In this document: one piece after another, positions 9,712 to 20,209 of the stretch
How positions within the stretch are numbered: position 1 is the stretch's first letter
How the letters are laid out: every line of letters starts with the position of its first letter
Assembly (NCBI GenBank): GCA_950022295.1
Contig: OX465598.1
Location: forward strand, 115,427,001-115,491,000
From: Bromus sterilis
Lineage: Eukaryota; Streptophyta; Magnoliopsida; Poales; Poaceae
Reading direction: 5' to 3'
Length of the DNA stretch: 64,000 nucleotides
Notes under the pieces: generated by a model
The model's database searches: none
The model's input: only the letters and a program-made list of their open reading frames with translations
Told to the model about the DNA's origin: nothing
Translations under genes and position numbers: made by a program

Positions 9712-12700
9712 TGTCGGGACCCGGGGTTAGCGTATGTAATTCCGGTCACGATGCAATCACATGGAGAGCTGCGAGCCGTACCCACTTTTCTAAGCAGACA
9801 AGACCAAGCACAAAACACTCTCGGAAAGCATCGAACGTGAGGGGCATCCCATCCAGGCCGGATGATCAACTGAAATGGGTCCTCATCGTCCGCTCACAAG
9901 TCTAAATGCTTATGGGTGGTGAATCCCATACTCATAGAAAAGTCGCCTCAACCATGTTATCGATTGAATCCTAACTCTTACATAGACTTACTCCAGCCCG
10001 ATCACTTAGTCGGGGCCTAGGGCGGGCTCGATCATACAACAAAGTGTGCACGCATCACATAACTCTACAAAGTACTCTTTATTGACTTACACATAGAGCA
10101 TACAAAGATCACATGTATGTGATCAACATTTGATCATACAACGGAAGAAAATTAGGTCTGAGTACAGACAAGTTTAACAAATGGCTTAGAGAAGCCTTGT
10201 AAACATACATGCCCTTCCACGAGGGACCAGACTGCTGTCTGGAACTATGCTACCAAGGTCAACGTCGAGCTTCACGAAGGTGACTCCATCGGGGTCCGGG
10301 TTCTCATCTAAAACATAGAATAAGCAAACGTGAGTACAAACTCGTACTCAGCAAGACTTACATCAGAACTAAACTACTCATGCTCAAGTATCAAGGTAAA
10401 GGAGGTGGGGTTCATCATGTAGAAGTGCCAACTTTGACTTGGCTAGTCCTGTGCTACGAGTACCAGACTTGAGGTAAGAAGAGTACACGAGTCCACTACC
10501 AAGTCTCCAACCAATACACCACTATGGGTACTTCCTCGACTTCCCCACGAAGAAGCACGCCATAGCACTCATGCTTATCTTGCGAGTTTTATAAGTATCC
10601 ATTCAAGTTGTCTATGATCAAGTAAAGGTCTCCAAGTAGTCCATAACCGCGGACACGGCTATTCGAATAGTTCATTATCCCTGTAGGGGTGTACATCTTC
10701 ACACGCGTGTCATCACGTATCGCCTCATTCTTGTTACCCTTCAAGCGGGTGTCGGACGTGGATGAAACCAAGGCACTACCCTCACATCACCTTCTCTAAT
10801 CCAGGAGTCGACTACCTGAGTTTGTCACCGCTCGAGAGTCCGGCCGGTTCCACGAAACAGACTCAGATAATGCAAGGGACCGAGACGCCACCTTTGACAG
10901 ATGGTTTCACTGCCTCACAGGTCCTCCCACATATCTATAGTTAGGTCAAATGGAAAGCCCGAATCTAGTGTGACTCCTGGACCGGATCGGGTACGTAAAG
11001 AGGCCAAACGGGGCTCCCATAAACCCTACATGTGGTCATACTCTTTGTCTTGGATCACAAAACAGGAACTCGGGGCCTAGGGCAGTGTTCAACGAGACAA
11101 CCCACGGTGTACTCCTACACAGCCTCTCATCGTTCACCTTTGTTTAGGGTGGATTCACCAACACGTTATTATCAGCACATCCCAACTCACAATCATAACA
11201 TCCTCATTGTATCACTAAGCAGCAATAAACAGTAACAGTTGCAGGGGCCACATGCTCATCATTCAACTCCTAAATCTGCTAGGATTGTGGTTTGCTTAAT
11301 ACGGTGACAAAATGATAGGTCATGCATCGGAATGGGTTTAACTATGCGAAAGAACGTGTCTCGGTGATCTCCTAAACATGCATAAGCGAGACTGAGAGGG
11401 AAGTAGGATTTTATAGACATGATCAATGAGGTTTTTCTTGCCTTGCTGACGATACACGGGGTTTACTGAACTTCTTCTCCTTCGGGGGTGATCACCGTCT
11501 CGGGACGTCTGTTATCGGAGGCAATCATCAACAAGGGGGGACAACTTCGGAAGTAAAAATGCACATACACATGATAGGGTTGTCCATGATGTGAATGGTA
11601 CTGCTTTGTTGACAATTCAATTTAATTGAAGTGTATTGCAAAGGATTTGCAAATTCAAACTTCAAATTTGAATTCAAATTAAGCCATATGCACATTTTCT
11701 ACTGTTCCCCCATTTTAAAATGGTGAAACATAAAAACAAATTGCATATTCTAAATCCTTGCATTTGTCTGATAATTTTTCATATATTATATGTTTAATTT
11801 GGAGTTAAAATGATTTTTCTATGGTTTTTCAAAGTTTAGCTAACTTTCTGCATTTTCTGGATTATTTTAATTCTCTGGAAAATGGTTTATTGCGTCATCA
11901 TGACGTGGGAGTGATGTCACAGGGGGCTGACCAGTGGGGTCGGCTTGTCAGCCTCAGGAGGGTTAACCCCTCGCTAAATTAAGATTTAAATTAGTTTAGG
12001 GGGGCCAGGGCCCACCTGTAAGTGACCCTAGGTCAACTGATAGGGGGATTAGCCCCCTAATTAACCATGCCAGCCGGCGTTTAGCCGCCGGTGTACACGG
12101 CTGCGGCGGGGGGGTTGCCGGAGTTGGGCTCCCAGCCTCGGTTGGCTGCGCTGCGAGCACTGGGGCGTAGCCCTTGCTCGTGCGCATCGCGCCGAGCACA
12201 CGGCGACCACGGGGGAGCAACGTAGGCACGACGGCGACCTTGCCGGCGGCGACCCGTGCTCGGGTTCGACGGGATGGACGCCCCGGTGCAGCATAGAGAG
12301 CGCGAAATGGGGGAAAAGAACGTTGAGCTCACCGTAAAGCTTTGGGGAGCACGGCGAGGGCTGGGAGGGCGTGGTGATGACGAATTTTCCGACGAGGCCC
12401 ATGGCAGCCGGCGGCGAATCGGCGAAGATGGCGTCGTCTCTGGGGCTCTCGGCGTCGATTAACTGTAGTGGTAGACGAGGACGTTGACGAGGAGGCGCTA
12501 GGACATGATGGCGCAGCTTGTCATCGATGTTGGCCGCGTAGGCACGGCGCCGTGCTCTGCGGTGGAGCTCGGGAGGCTGCGAGAATGGCGAGGGGAGGCA
12601 GTGGAGACTGAGCAAAGAGAGGGTAATGAAGGGGGCGTGCTCCAGATGCTTCCAGGCGCGAGGACCTGGGCAGGGAGGCAGCTGCGTGGCCTCGGCGACC

Positions 12701-13277
12701 ATGGCGACGACGTGCATGCCGTCCACCGAGCTGCTTCCGGCTGCGGGAGGAAGACGCCAAGAGGAGGGGGTGGGCTGGGCCGGCCTGGTGGCTGGGCAGG
12801 CTTGAGTTGGGCCAGAAGCACAGGTATTCCTCCTTTTCCTTTTCTTTCTGTTTTAATTTTCTGACATTTTTTTTGTTTTGATAAAAAAAATACCAAAACA
12901 TTTTATAAAATCCCCAAATTATTTATATGGACTTACATGGCATAACACTAGCCAATACCAAGATTTGAAGATTTTTGAAATTCAATTAATTTGAATTTGA
13001 ATTCAAATAGCATTTAAATTTAATTTCCGAGCCTCTGTTTGAATATTTGAATAATCCATGGGCATGGGTTTGACTCCAAATCATTTTTAAAATGATCACA
13101 CTCATTTATAGGAATTTTCCAAATGTTCAAATGATTTTTGGAAAAAGATTTTTCTCTGGCCATTTGAATTAATTTCTTAGGGCTTTCTGCTTCCCCATTT
13201 TTGAATATCTTTTGAATTTTTTCATGATGCAAAGGGATCAAGCAACCCTAGCACTTACCTAAACTTGGGTTGTGACA
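9712..13277 (-). mobile_element. 3' LTR of first gypsy element (3.57 kb)
   Basis: It starts TGTCGGGACCC and ends GGTTGTGACA on the plus strand, with the same layout as the LTRs at 24,189 and 32,905. In element orientation (from 13,277 leftward) there is an AT-rich start, a GC-rich stretch around 12,060-12,800 and then a moderate-GC part. Open frames in the GC-rich stretch on both strands look compositional. Confidence 0.9.
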
Positions 13278-16200
13278 ACTCGCCCCCACTCAAAATAATC
13301 TCGTCCCGAGATTCAGAAGTCATTGGGAGGAAGGTGGGGTACTCGGCACGGAAGCGGTCTTCTCTTTCCCAGGTTGCTTCTTTCTCGGAGTGATGTGACC
13401 ACTGCACTTTGAGGAACTTGATCTTCTGACGACGAGTGACACGCTCTGCTGAATCAAGAATACGAACAGGGTACTCTCGATAAGAAAGGTCATCTTGGAG
13501 ATCAAGCGTTTCATGGTCGACTTCGCGGATGGGGTCCTTGAAGCAACGCCTGAGTTGTGACACATGGAATACATCATGTACTCGGGAAAGGTGAGGGGGT
13601 AGTTCAAGTTGGTAGGCAACTTCTCCACGTTTAGCGAGAATGCGGAAAGTTCCGATGTAACGTGGGGCCAACTTGCCTTTGATACCGAATCTTTGGGTTC
13701 CCTTCAGAGGAGTAACCCGAAGGTAAGCCTTCTCATCAATATTGTAGCTCTCCTCTCTATGATGACGATCATAGTAGCTCTTTTGAAGAGACTGAGCGGC
13801 TTTCAAATGATCAAGAACAATGCGAACTTGCTCTTCTGCTTCCTTGATCATATCCGGTCCAAAGTGTTGTCTTTCACCGGTTTCTGACCAGTTTAGGGGT
13901 GTTCGACATCGTTGGCCATAGAGGAATTCAAAAGGAGCCATGTTCTGACTAGATTGGAAACTATTATTATAAGAAAATTCGGCAAATGGAAGAGATTTCT
14001 CCCAATTCTTTCCGAAATAGATAACACAAGCTCTGAGCATGTCTTCCAATATTTGATTAACCCTTTCAACTTGACCGCTAGATTGAGGATGGAAAGATGT
14101 ACTAAAGGAGAGATGAGTTCCCATAGCATTTTGAAAACTTTCCCAGAATCTAGAGGTGAAAAGGCTACCACGATCAGAATTGATTTCCAAAGGAACACCG
14201 TGAAGAGACACAATCCTAGAGACATACAAGTCCACCAACTGACTTGCAGTTATAGACTTGCGAACTGGAAGGAAGTGAGCAACTTTGGAAAGTCGATTAA
14301 TGACAACGAAGATGGCATCATTTCCTTTCTGGGTTTTTGGAAAGCCGGTGATGAAGTCCATACCGACTTTGTCCCATTTCCACTCGGGAATAGACAATGG
14401 TTGAAGAGTACCAGCAGGTCTTTGGTGTTCTGCCTTAATGCGACGACAAACATCACATTCGGCAACAAATTGTGCAATGTCTCTCTTCATCCGGTTCCAC
14501 CAAAATCTCTGGCGTAGATCTCGGTACATTTTTGTGCTACCGGGATGAATTGAGAGGGGAGTGTCATGAGCTTCCTTAAGGATCATCTGCTTTAGGTCTT
14601 CATTCTCAGGAACTACTAAACGATTTTCAAAGAATATCGTTCCTTGATCATTTGCGGAGAAACATTTAGCAACTCCGCTAACAATGTTCTGCTTGATCTC
14701 TTGAATACTACTATCTTGTTTCTGGGCGGCTATGATTTGATCCTCAAGGGTTGGTTTCGCCACTAGGGTAGAAAGAAATCCATGAGGAACTATCTCAAGA
14801 TTGATCTTGCAAAATTCCTCATGAAGAAGTGGTTGATACTGTTGTAACATGAGGTTGTTACAATACGACTCACGACTTAGTGCATCAGCCATGACATTGG
14901 CTTTGCCTGGGGTATAAGAAATTCCTAAGTCATAATCTTTTATCAACTCTATCCAGCGTCTTTTCCTGAGATTAAGATCTGGCTGGGTGAATATATATTT
15001 GAGGCTTTGGTGATCAGAATAGATCTCACAACGATTACCAAGGAGGTAATGTCGCCAAGTCTTCAGGGCATGAACTACGGCAGCGAGTTCAAGATCATGG
15101 GTAGGATAGTTTTCTTCATGTGGACGCAACAGGCATGAAGCATAAGCTGCCACATGTCTATCTTGCATAAGTATGCATCCTAACCCTTGCCGTGAAGCAT
15201 CACAATAGATGTCGAAATCCCTTTTGGTGTCTGGAGGCGCAAGTACGGGTGCAGAAGTCAATCTTCTTTTTAGCTCTTGAAAGCTTTTCTCGCACTTGGG
15301 GGTCCATTGGAATTTCTTATCTTTCTTGAGGAGTTCAGTAAGAGGCATTGCAACTTTGGAGAAGTTCTCAACGAAGCGGCGACAATAGCCTGCTAGGCCG
15401 AGTAAACTCCTAACTTGCTTAACCGATTCAGGTGGAGTCCAGTCAAGGACGGCCTGAACTCTCTCGGGATTGACTGCAACACCTTTTGCAGAAATCACGT
15501 GGCCTAAGTAGGTCACTTCTGGTAGCCAAAATTCACACTTGGAGAATTTAGCATACAGGCGATGCTCTCTAAGTTTCATCAATACCAACCTAAGATGTTT
15601 TGCGTGCTCTTCTTCGTTCTCCGAGTAGATGAGAATTTCATCAAGATAAACCACAACAAATTTATCTAGGTACTCCATGAAGATCGAATTCATCAAGCGC
15701 GAGAATGTGGTGGGGCATTGGTTAAACCGAAGGACATGACGGTGTACTCATAAAGACCATATCGAGTAGTGAAAGTCGTCTTGGGAATGTCCTCGTTTCG
15801 GATTTTGATTTGATGATAGCCTAATCTCAAATCCATCTTGGAGAAGACAGAGGATCCTGCAAGTTGATCATAAAGATCATTGATCCTGGGCAGTGGGTAC
15901 TTGTTCTTTATCGTCGCTAGATTTAGCGGGCGATAGTCTACGCACATCCTTTCTGTTCCATCTTTCTTCGTTACGAACAGAACGGGGCAACCCCATGGCG
16001 ATGAGCTAGGGCGGATGAAGCCTTTTGCCAACGAAGCATCAAGTTGGGTTTTTAGCTCAGCTAACTCATGTGGGGCCATTCTATATGGGCGTCTGGAAAT
16101 TGGGGCGGTGCCTGGTATAAGATCCACTATGAATTCTACACATCTGTCGGGTGGCATGCCCGGCAGCTCTTCAGGAAAGACATCCGGGAAGTCACGAACC

Positions 16201-17709
16201 ACCGGAATATCTTCAAGGTCAGGAAGGGGAAGCACATTCAAAGTATGCACCTGGATTCTAGAGCTGGGTGATGTGTAGTCAATGATCTGGCCTGAAGGAT
16301 GGGTGAGTTTAACTGATTTGGCTTTACAATCAAGGACATCATTCTGTCTTGATAACCAATCCATGCCTAGGATGACATCAATGTCTGAAGACTTGAGGGC
16401 TATAAGAGAAGAAAGGAATACTAAACCTCAATTGTAATTTGATTGACATGGCTTACTCTATTAGTTTGCCACTTTGAGCCAGGAGTTTGAATGATCATTG
16501 GAGAAAACATTTCTTCAAAGGGGAACTCATGACGAAGTGCATAACTCTCCGACATGAATGAATGAAAAGCTCCTGGATCAAAAATAACGGAGGCGGGAAC
16601 ATGATTGACTGGGAGTGTACCAAGGATGACGTCAGAAGCAACAGTGGTTTCCTCAACTGAGATTTGGTTCACATATCCACTACTGGTGGCTGAAAGCCTT
16701 GCTGGGATGGTTTTGGTGGTTGCTTTCTTTGGAGGATTGTGACTAGGTCTACGTGGTGCCACCAACACTGTAGGGCATTGTCAGAAGTAATGGCCTGTCA
16801 GACCACACGTGAAACACATCTGCCTGAATTGCTGGGAGCAGGATTACTTGATTGCACACCATCATTCCTGGGAGGAACAATGTGTTGAGGTGGATGGCAT
16901 ATATTGGATGGTGGCCTCTGAAGAAAGTTTTGAGGTATGGCACTAGTTGGAATCCATATTCGGCATTTCTGAGGGGCTGAACTAGAAGAAGGAGCAAGCT
17001 CAAGAGCATGCTTGCGGAACTCTTCGAACACTTCATTGCCATGCTCAGCTCTAAAGGATTTGTTGACTAAATCCTCAAAGGTGGAAAATTCGATGAGGTT
17101 GAGATCATGACGAAGGATGGGGCTAAGTCCCTTACGGAACCTTGCCTGCTTTCTGTCATCGGTGGTGATCTCATCTTGGGCATAACAAGCAAGACGGTTG
17201 AATTCTCTCACATACTCATGAATGGACATCTCTCCTTGAGTCAAATTACAGAACTCTTCCTTCTTGCGCTCCATTAACTCATCTAGAAGGTGGTACCCTC
17301 GAAAGGCATCACGGAACTCCTGCCAATTCACTATGTGACCATCAGGCTGCATCGCAACATAGTTCTCCCACCATTTAGCAGCAGCACCTTCCAGAAAGTA
17401 TGCCGCGAATATAACTCGATCATCGGGAGCAACATGTGCAGTATCAAGCTTACGCTCGATGGAACGGAGCCAATCATCAGCTTCAAGGGTCTCAGAAGAA
17501 CATCGGAATACCGGTGGTTTGAGGAGGATGAAGTCCTGAATGCTCACAACCACATTGCAATGACGTGAGGTATTCTGCTCGATGAGCTCCAGAAGGCGGG
17601 TTTGATCACGTCGATTCTTCTCAGCTTCCATCATGATTTCCATCGCAGAAGGCGATGATGGAGGTGCATCATCATTTCGATTCCGAACACGGTCTCGATT
17701 GCGACGAAT
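13255..17709 (-). pseudogene. Gypsy gag-pol, several frameshifts
   Basis: Reading leftward from 17,709 this holds gag (Retrotrans_gag type, 'FLEGAAAKWWENYVA'), a zinc knuckle near 16,785-16,825, protease ('DPGAFHSFMS', then 'MDWLSRQ'), RT, RNase H, integrase and a C-terminal chromodomain ('VQWSHHSEKEATWERED'). It supplied structural and replication proteins to the element. Breaks seen against the copy at 27,982-32,457 are a frameshift near 16,815, a TGA inside the zinc knuckle at 16,781-16,783, a 1-base loss near 16,428 (protease) and a 1-base loss near 15,710 (RT). The RT catalytic motif reads YLDE instead of YLDD. The gag N-terminus is deleted. From 15,696 to 13,255 one frame of about 810 codons stays open, with integrase D, D and E residues present. 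The stop lies 20 bp inside the 3' LTR. Confidence 0.9.
13278..13296 (-). other. Polypurine tract of first gypsy element
   Basis: On the minus strand TTTTGAGTGGGGGCGAGT lies directly before the LTR start TGTCAC. The last codons of pol overlap it. Confidence 0.8.
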
Positions 17710-18003
17710 AATTAATTTGAATTTGAATTCAAATAGCATTTAAATTTAATTTCTGAGCCTCTGTTTGAATATTTGAAAAATCCATGAGCATGGGTTTGAC
17801 TCCAAATCATTTTTAAAATGATCACACTCATTTATAGGAATTTTCCAAATGTTCAAATGATTTTTGGAAAAAGATTTTTATCTGGCCATTTGAATTAATT
17901 TCTCAGGGCTTTCTGCTTCCCCATTTTTGAATTTCTTTTGAATTTTTGCATGATGCAAAGGGATCAAGAAACCCTAGCACTTACCTAAACTTGGGTTGTG
18001 ACA
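17710..18003 (-). mobile_element. 5' LTR remnant of first gypsy element
   Basis: The 294 bp align end to end with 12,984-13,277 (8 differences). On its left it joins gag directly at a shared AATTAATTTG, which marks the deletion junction. Confidence 0.9.
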
Positions 18004-18008
18004 ACAGT
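18004..18008 (+). repeat. Right target-site duplication ACAGT
   Basis: Identical to 9707-9711; immediately follows the TTGTGACA end of the gypsy element. Confidence 0.9.
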
Positions 18009-18397
18009 AAACAACGTTGGGTGCGGTGGAAGGTGGCCACCCAAAGAGAAGGAACCACCTCGAACTCGTAGCTCGGATGAGATCCCTGAAGAACCTTCCA
18101 GGTCTTCCATGACCCGACGTCCAACGCCACCAAGTAGCGACGGACGTGCTCGTCCTCCTCCCTGACACGTCGGCGTATAATCCACTCGGGGACCGGCTGC
18201 CTCCGCACCGACTGTGGCCCACGCGACCGCCACCAAAGAAGATCTGGGTCGACGACAGGACCCGGATTCCTCACTAAGCGGTGCGCCTTGGAGATCACCT
18301 CCCAGTGCCAACCTGGGGGAGCCCAGTCCCGGATATCGCCCATCCCATCAAGCAGGTGCTCTCCGACGCGGCGACGACGGGGATGCGGGCCAGGCAT
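18004..18397 (-). pseudogene. Unrecognised ORF interrupted by gypsy insertion
   Basis: A minus-strand frame begins at ATG 18,397 (MPGPHPRRRRVGEHLLDGMG) and runs to the insertion point. Removing the gypsy element and one ACAGT copy keeps it open for a further 16 or so codons to a TGA at 9663-9665, giving about 147 codons. It is rich in Arg, Trp and Pro, with 'GWHWEVISKAHRLVRNPGP' and 'DLLWWRSRGP'. I do not recognise the family, and no catalytic motif or membrane segment is visible. Upstream on the same strand are the CTAT microsatellite and a GC-rich block with a TATA box, so this could be a second exon of a transcription unit starting near 19,070. The insertion means it cannot be made as one piece now. 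Confidence 0.4.
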
Positions 18398-18499
18398 CGT
18401 TGCCGAGAACTTATTTAATATGCAAAGTTTTATTAACATGAACGAGTGAAAAAAATTATACTAACTAACAAATTTAACAAAATAAGACAAAAATACTTA

Positions 18500-18500
18500 G

Positions 18501-18532
<32 letters not shown>

Positions 18533-18655
18533 ATATCTATCTATTATACAAAGATTCTACTCTATCTATTATATATCTATCTATTTATTATAGCTATCTC
18601 TATCTATTTATCTGTCTATCTAACTATTTATCTATCTATTATACACCGATTCTAC

Positions 18656-18692
<37 letters not shown>

Positions 18693-18727
18693 ATCTATCT
18701 ATCATCTATTTATTTATCTAGCTATCT
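18500..18727. repeat. CTAT microsatellite
   Basis: About 225 bp of (CTAT)n with interruptions. An inner stretch, 'attatacaaagattctactctat', is repeated imperfectly at 18,640-18,660, showing a short internal duplication. Plus-strand reading gives an artefactual Ile/Tyr/Ser-rich frame. Confidence 0.95.
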
Positions 18728-19090
18728 ATTTAATCTAGCGGCGCCGGAAACTCACCAGTGGGCTCGAGGCGGTGAAGTAGAGGAGCGGGGCGGCCGGCGT
18801 CGATGGAGGAGTGTGGGGGCGGCGGCGTCGGTGGAGCGGGGCGGCTGCAGAGGAGCGGGACGACGAGCCGCGGTGGTGAGGAACGGAGGACCGGGGGCGG
18901 CGGCAATGCGGATCGAGGAATACGAGATGCTCGAGGTGCCGCAGGCGAGGTCGTCGGCGACGGCGGGGGCGGTGCGGCGTGGCGCGGAAATCGGGCAGCC
19001 TGACGGCGTCGGTGTCGACGTCGGCGTCGTCTTGAGCCAAATGGCAGATGGGAACGATGCCTGGAGGCGGGGGGATTATATACCAAGATA
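18728..19090 (-). other. GC-rich block, possible first exon, with TATA
   Basis: This is GC-rich DNA next to the microsatellite. On the minus strand a TATA box (GGTATATAATCCCCC, near 19,078) is followed by a Pro/Arg/Ser-rich open frame of about 118 codons (19,086 to 18,730). The promoter part repeats the module at 9376-9475. The frame is low in complexity and also open in other frames, so coding is doubtful. It could be the 5' exon of the ORF at 18,397, with the CTAT tract in an intron. Confidence 0.35.
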
Positions 19091-19670
19091 ATAGGTTCCG
19101 GTTGGTGGCACCAACCGGTACTAAAGGTTGGTATTCGTACCGGTTGATGTCACCAACCGGGACCAATGATCCTTTTTCAGCAGCCCAAAGGGCGGGAAAC
19201 AGAGACCATTTGTCCCGGTTGGTGGCACGAACCTGAACTAAAGGGGTGCATTGGTACCAGTTGGTGCCACCAACCAGAACCAAAGGCCTTGCACCACGGT
19301 GCGGTGGGATATTTAGTCCCACCTCGCTAGTCGAGGGACAGCCGGAGTGGTTTATAAGCGCTGATGCGCGTACCACTTCGAGCTCCCCTCAACCGCAGTC
19401 TTTCGGGCCTACTCTGTTACTGCTTACATGTGGGACTTCTGGGCCTGCTGCGGGGCTGGATTCTGGCCCATTAGTGGGTTTCTAGTCGTATCCAGGCCGT
19501 GTCAGCCCAGTAGGTGGCATTATTTTTCTCTGAAAAAGGACCTTTAGTTCCGGTTGGTGCCTCCAACTGGTACTAAAGGCCTCTCCCGCCGTAATTAACC
19601 ACTAACTAACCCTTTAGTACCGGTTGGTGCCCAGAACCGGTACTAAAGGTCCCCTGTAAGCAACTAAAAT
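19091..19670. repeat. Right subterminal repeats of CACTA-like unit
   Basis: At least five inverted pairs of the form CCGGTTGGTGcc...ACCAACCGGTACTAAAGG occur, at about 19,097-19,130, 19,138-19,165, 19,215-19,240, 19,255-19,285, 19,548-19,580 and 19,616-19,650. Such clustered short repeats near an end are typical of CACTA-type elements. No terminal CTACCAGTG is found to the right. Confidence 0.6.
19316..19357 (+). promoter_or_regulatory. USE-TATA module 1 (snRNA-type, Pol III spacing)
   Basis: GTCCCACCTCG (19,316-19,326) matches the plant snRNA upstream element apart from one base, and TTTATAA follows after 24 bp (19,351). A 23-26 bp gap goes with RNA polymerase III in plant U6/U3 genes. A start near 19,380 and the T-run at 19,521-19,527 would give an RNA of about 145 nt. 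Transcription is not shown by the sequence. Confidence 0.45.
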
Positions 19671-19671
19671 A

Positions 19672-19713
19672 GTACCACCTCGCTAGCCGAAGTGGAGTTA
19701 GACCTGCTTATAA
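19672..19713 (+). promoter_or_regulatory. USE-TATA module 2 (snRNA-type, Pol III spacing)
   Basis: GTACCACCTCG (19,672-19,682) is followed after 25 bp by TTATAA (19,708-19,713). The surrounding 'ctcgctag' and 'ttataagc' match module 1, so the two are diverged copies. No T-run follows within 100 bp; the first TTTT is near 19,837. Confidence 0.45.
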
Positions 19714-19789
19714 GCACAGGTCCGCGTGGACTTATCGTAGCATAACAAGTTCACTAAAGGCCGTACACGGAGAAATTCATCTGTATCCG

Positions 19790-19990
19790 GTACTCTGTCC
19801 GGGAGAAATTCGGACGGTCCTTGGTTGGTTGGCAGATTTTCCAGATGTGCCCACGAGGCGTGGACCGTCTGAAAACCTGTATGGGACGAAAATCCCGTAC
19901 GGCTATTTCAGACGGTCCACGCCGGGTCGGTAGACTTGCCGGATCTGTCAACTAGGCGAGGACCGTCTGAAATTTTCCTTGACAGAGTAC
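19790..19990. mobile_element. 201-bp foldback (MITE-like) element
   Basis: The ends GTACTCTGTC and GACAGAGTAC are inverted. GGACGGTCC-type arms run inward on both sides, and an inner pair of 18 bp (19,857-19,874 and 19,906-19,923) is a perfect inverted match around a 31-bp centre. The stretches between are inverted at roughly 70%. TA next to CTCTGTC at both ends would fit a TA target duplication, but the family is not recognised. Confidence 0.55.
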
Positions 19991-20059
19991 AAGATATGGA
20001 GTATTCTTCCGTTGACGTCCTATAATGAAATTGCTATACTTTTTTGTTTTTTTCAATCA

Positions 20060-20179
20060 AACAAAACACAAGGTTTCCCCTGCATACAGCCCGACGGTGG
20101 CTCATGAGTGCAAGCATATCAAATGCACCGTCGGACGTATGCAGGGAATCCGAATGATTTGTATTTGTTCGATGAAGTG
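20060..20179. repeat. Hairpin repeat, copy 1
   Basis: CCTGCATAC...CGACGGTG and CACCGTCGG...GTATGCAGG (20,079-20,145) form a stem closed by a loop of about 27 nt, extended outward by GG(T/A)TTCC. Copy 2 lies 150 bp to the right. Confidence 0.7.
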
Positions 20180-20209
20180 AAAGATTTCTAGCTAGATATA
20201 TATAAGATC

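Larger units (their letters stand above)
9712..18003 (-). mobile_element. Ty3/gypsy chromovirus, internally deleted
   Basis: The element reads on the minus strand. The 3' LTR is 9712-13277, then polypurine tract, gag-pol (13,255-17,709) and a 294-bp remnant of the 5' LTR (17,710-18,003). Its ends, TGTCGGG...TTGTGACA, are flanked by perfect 5-bp duplications, so it is a single insertion. About 3.3 kb of 5' LTR, the primer site, the leader and the gag start were lost afterwards. The two LTR pieces differ at 8 of about 293 aligned bases (near 2.7%), suggesting an insertion on the order of a million years old at commonly used grass rates. It sits in the CACTA-like unit. Confidence 0.9.
7681..19735. 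mobile_element. CACTA-like composite transposon unit
   Basis: The left end CACTGGTAGAAAGAGG at 7681 is a CACTA-type terminus, flanked by a possible 3-bp target duplication ATC at 7678-7680. Both ends carry subterminal repeats built on CCGGTTGGTG/CACCAACCGG and TTTAGT/ACTAAAGG. The interior holds two minus-strand gene remnants, a microsatellite and a later gypsy insertion (9712-18003). No transposase is recognisable, so the unit is non-autonomous. The matching right terminus (CTACCAGTG) is not present, so the right border is approximate. The end and the adjoining LTR piece seem to have been lost together. It may be a chimera of two related units, because 9382-9475 is repeated at 19,004-19,107. 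Confidence 0.55.

Noticed and set aside
11996..12901. Pro/Arg-rich frames up to 221 codons in the first gypsy LTR
   Set aside because: GC-rich LTR sequence; the frames are not shared with the LTRs at 24 and 33 kb.
13609..14517. Plus-strand frames of 92-201 codons over gypsy pol
   Set aside because: They are antisense shadows of a well-supported minus-strand integrase/RNase H coding region.
18446..18721. 91-codon Ile/Tyr/Ser frame
   Set aside because: It is a translation of the CTAT microsatellite.
20079..20145. microRNA precursor
   Set aside because: The loop is more conserved than the arms between the two copies and the stem is short, opposite to a plant microRNA gene.
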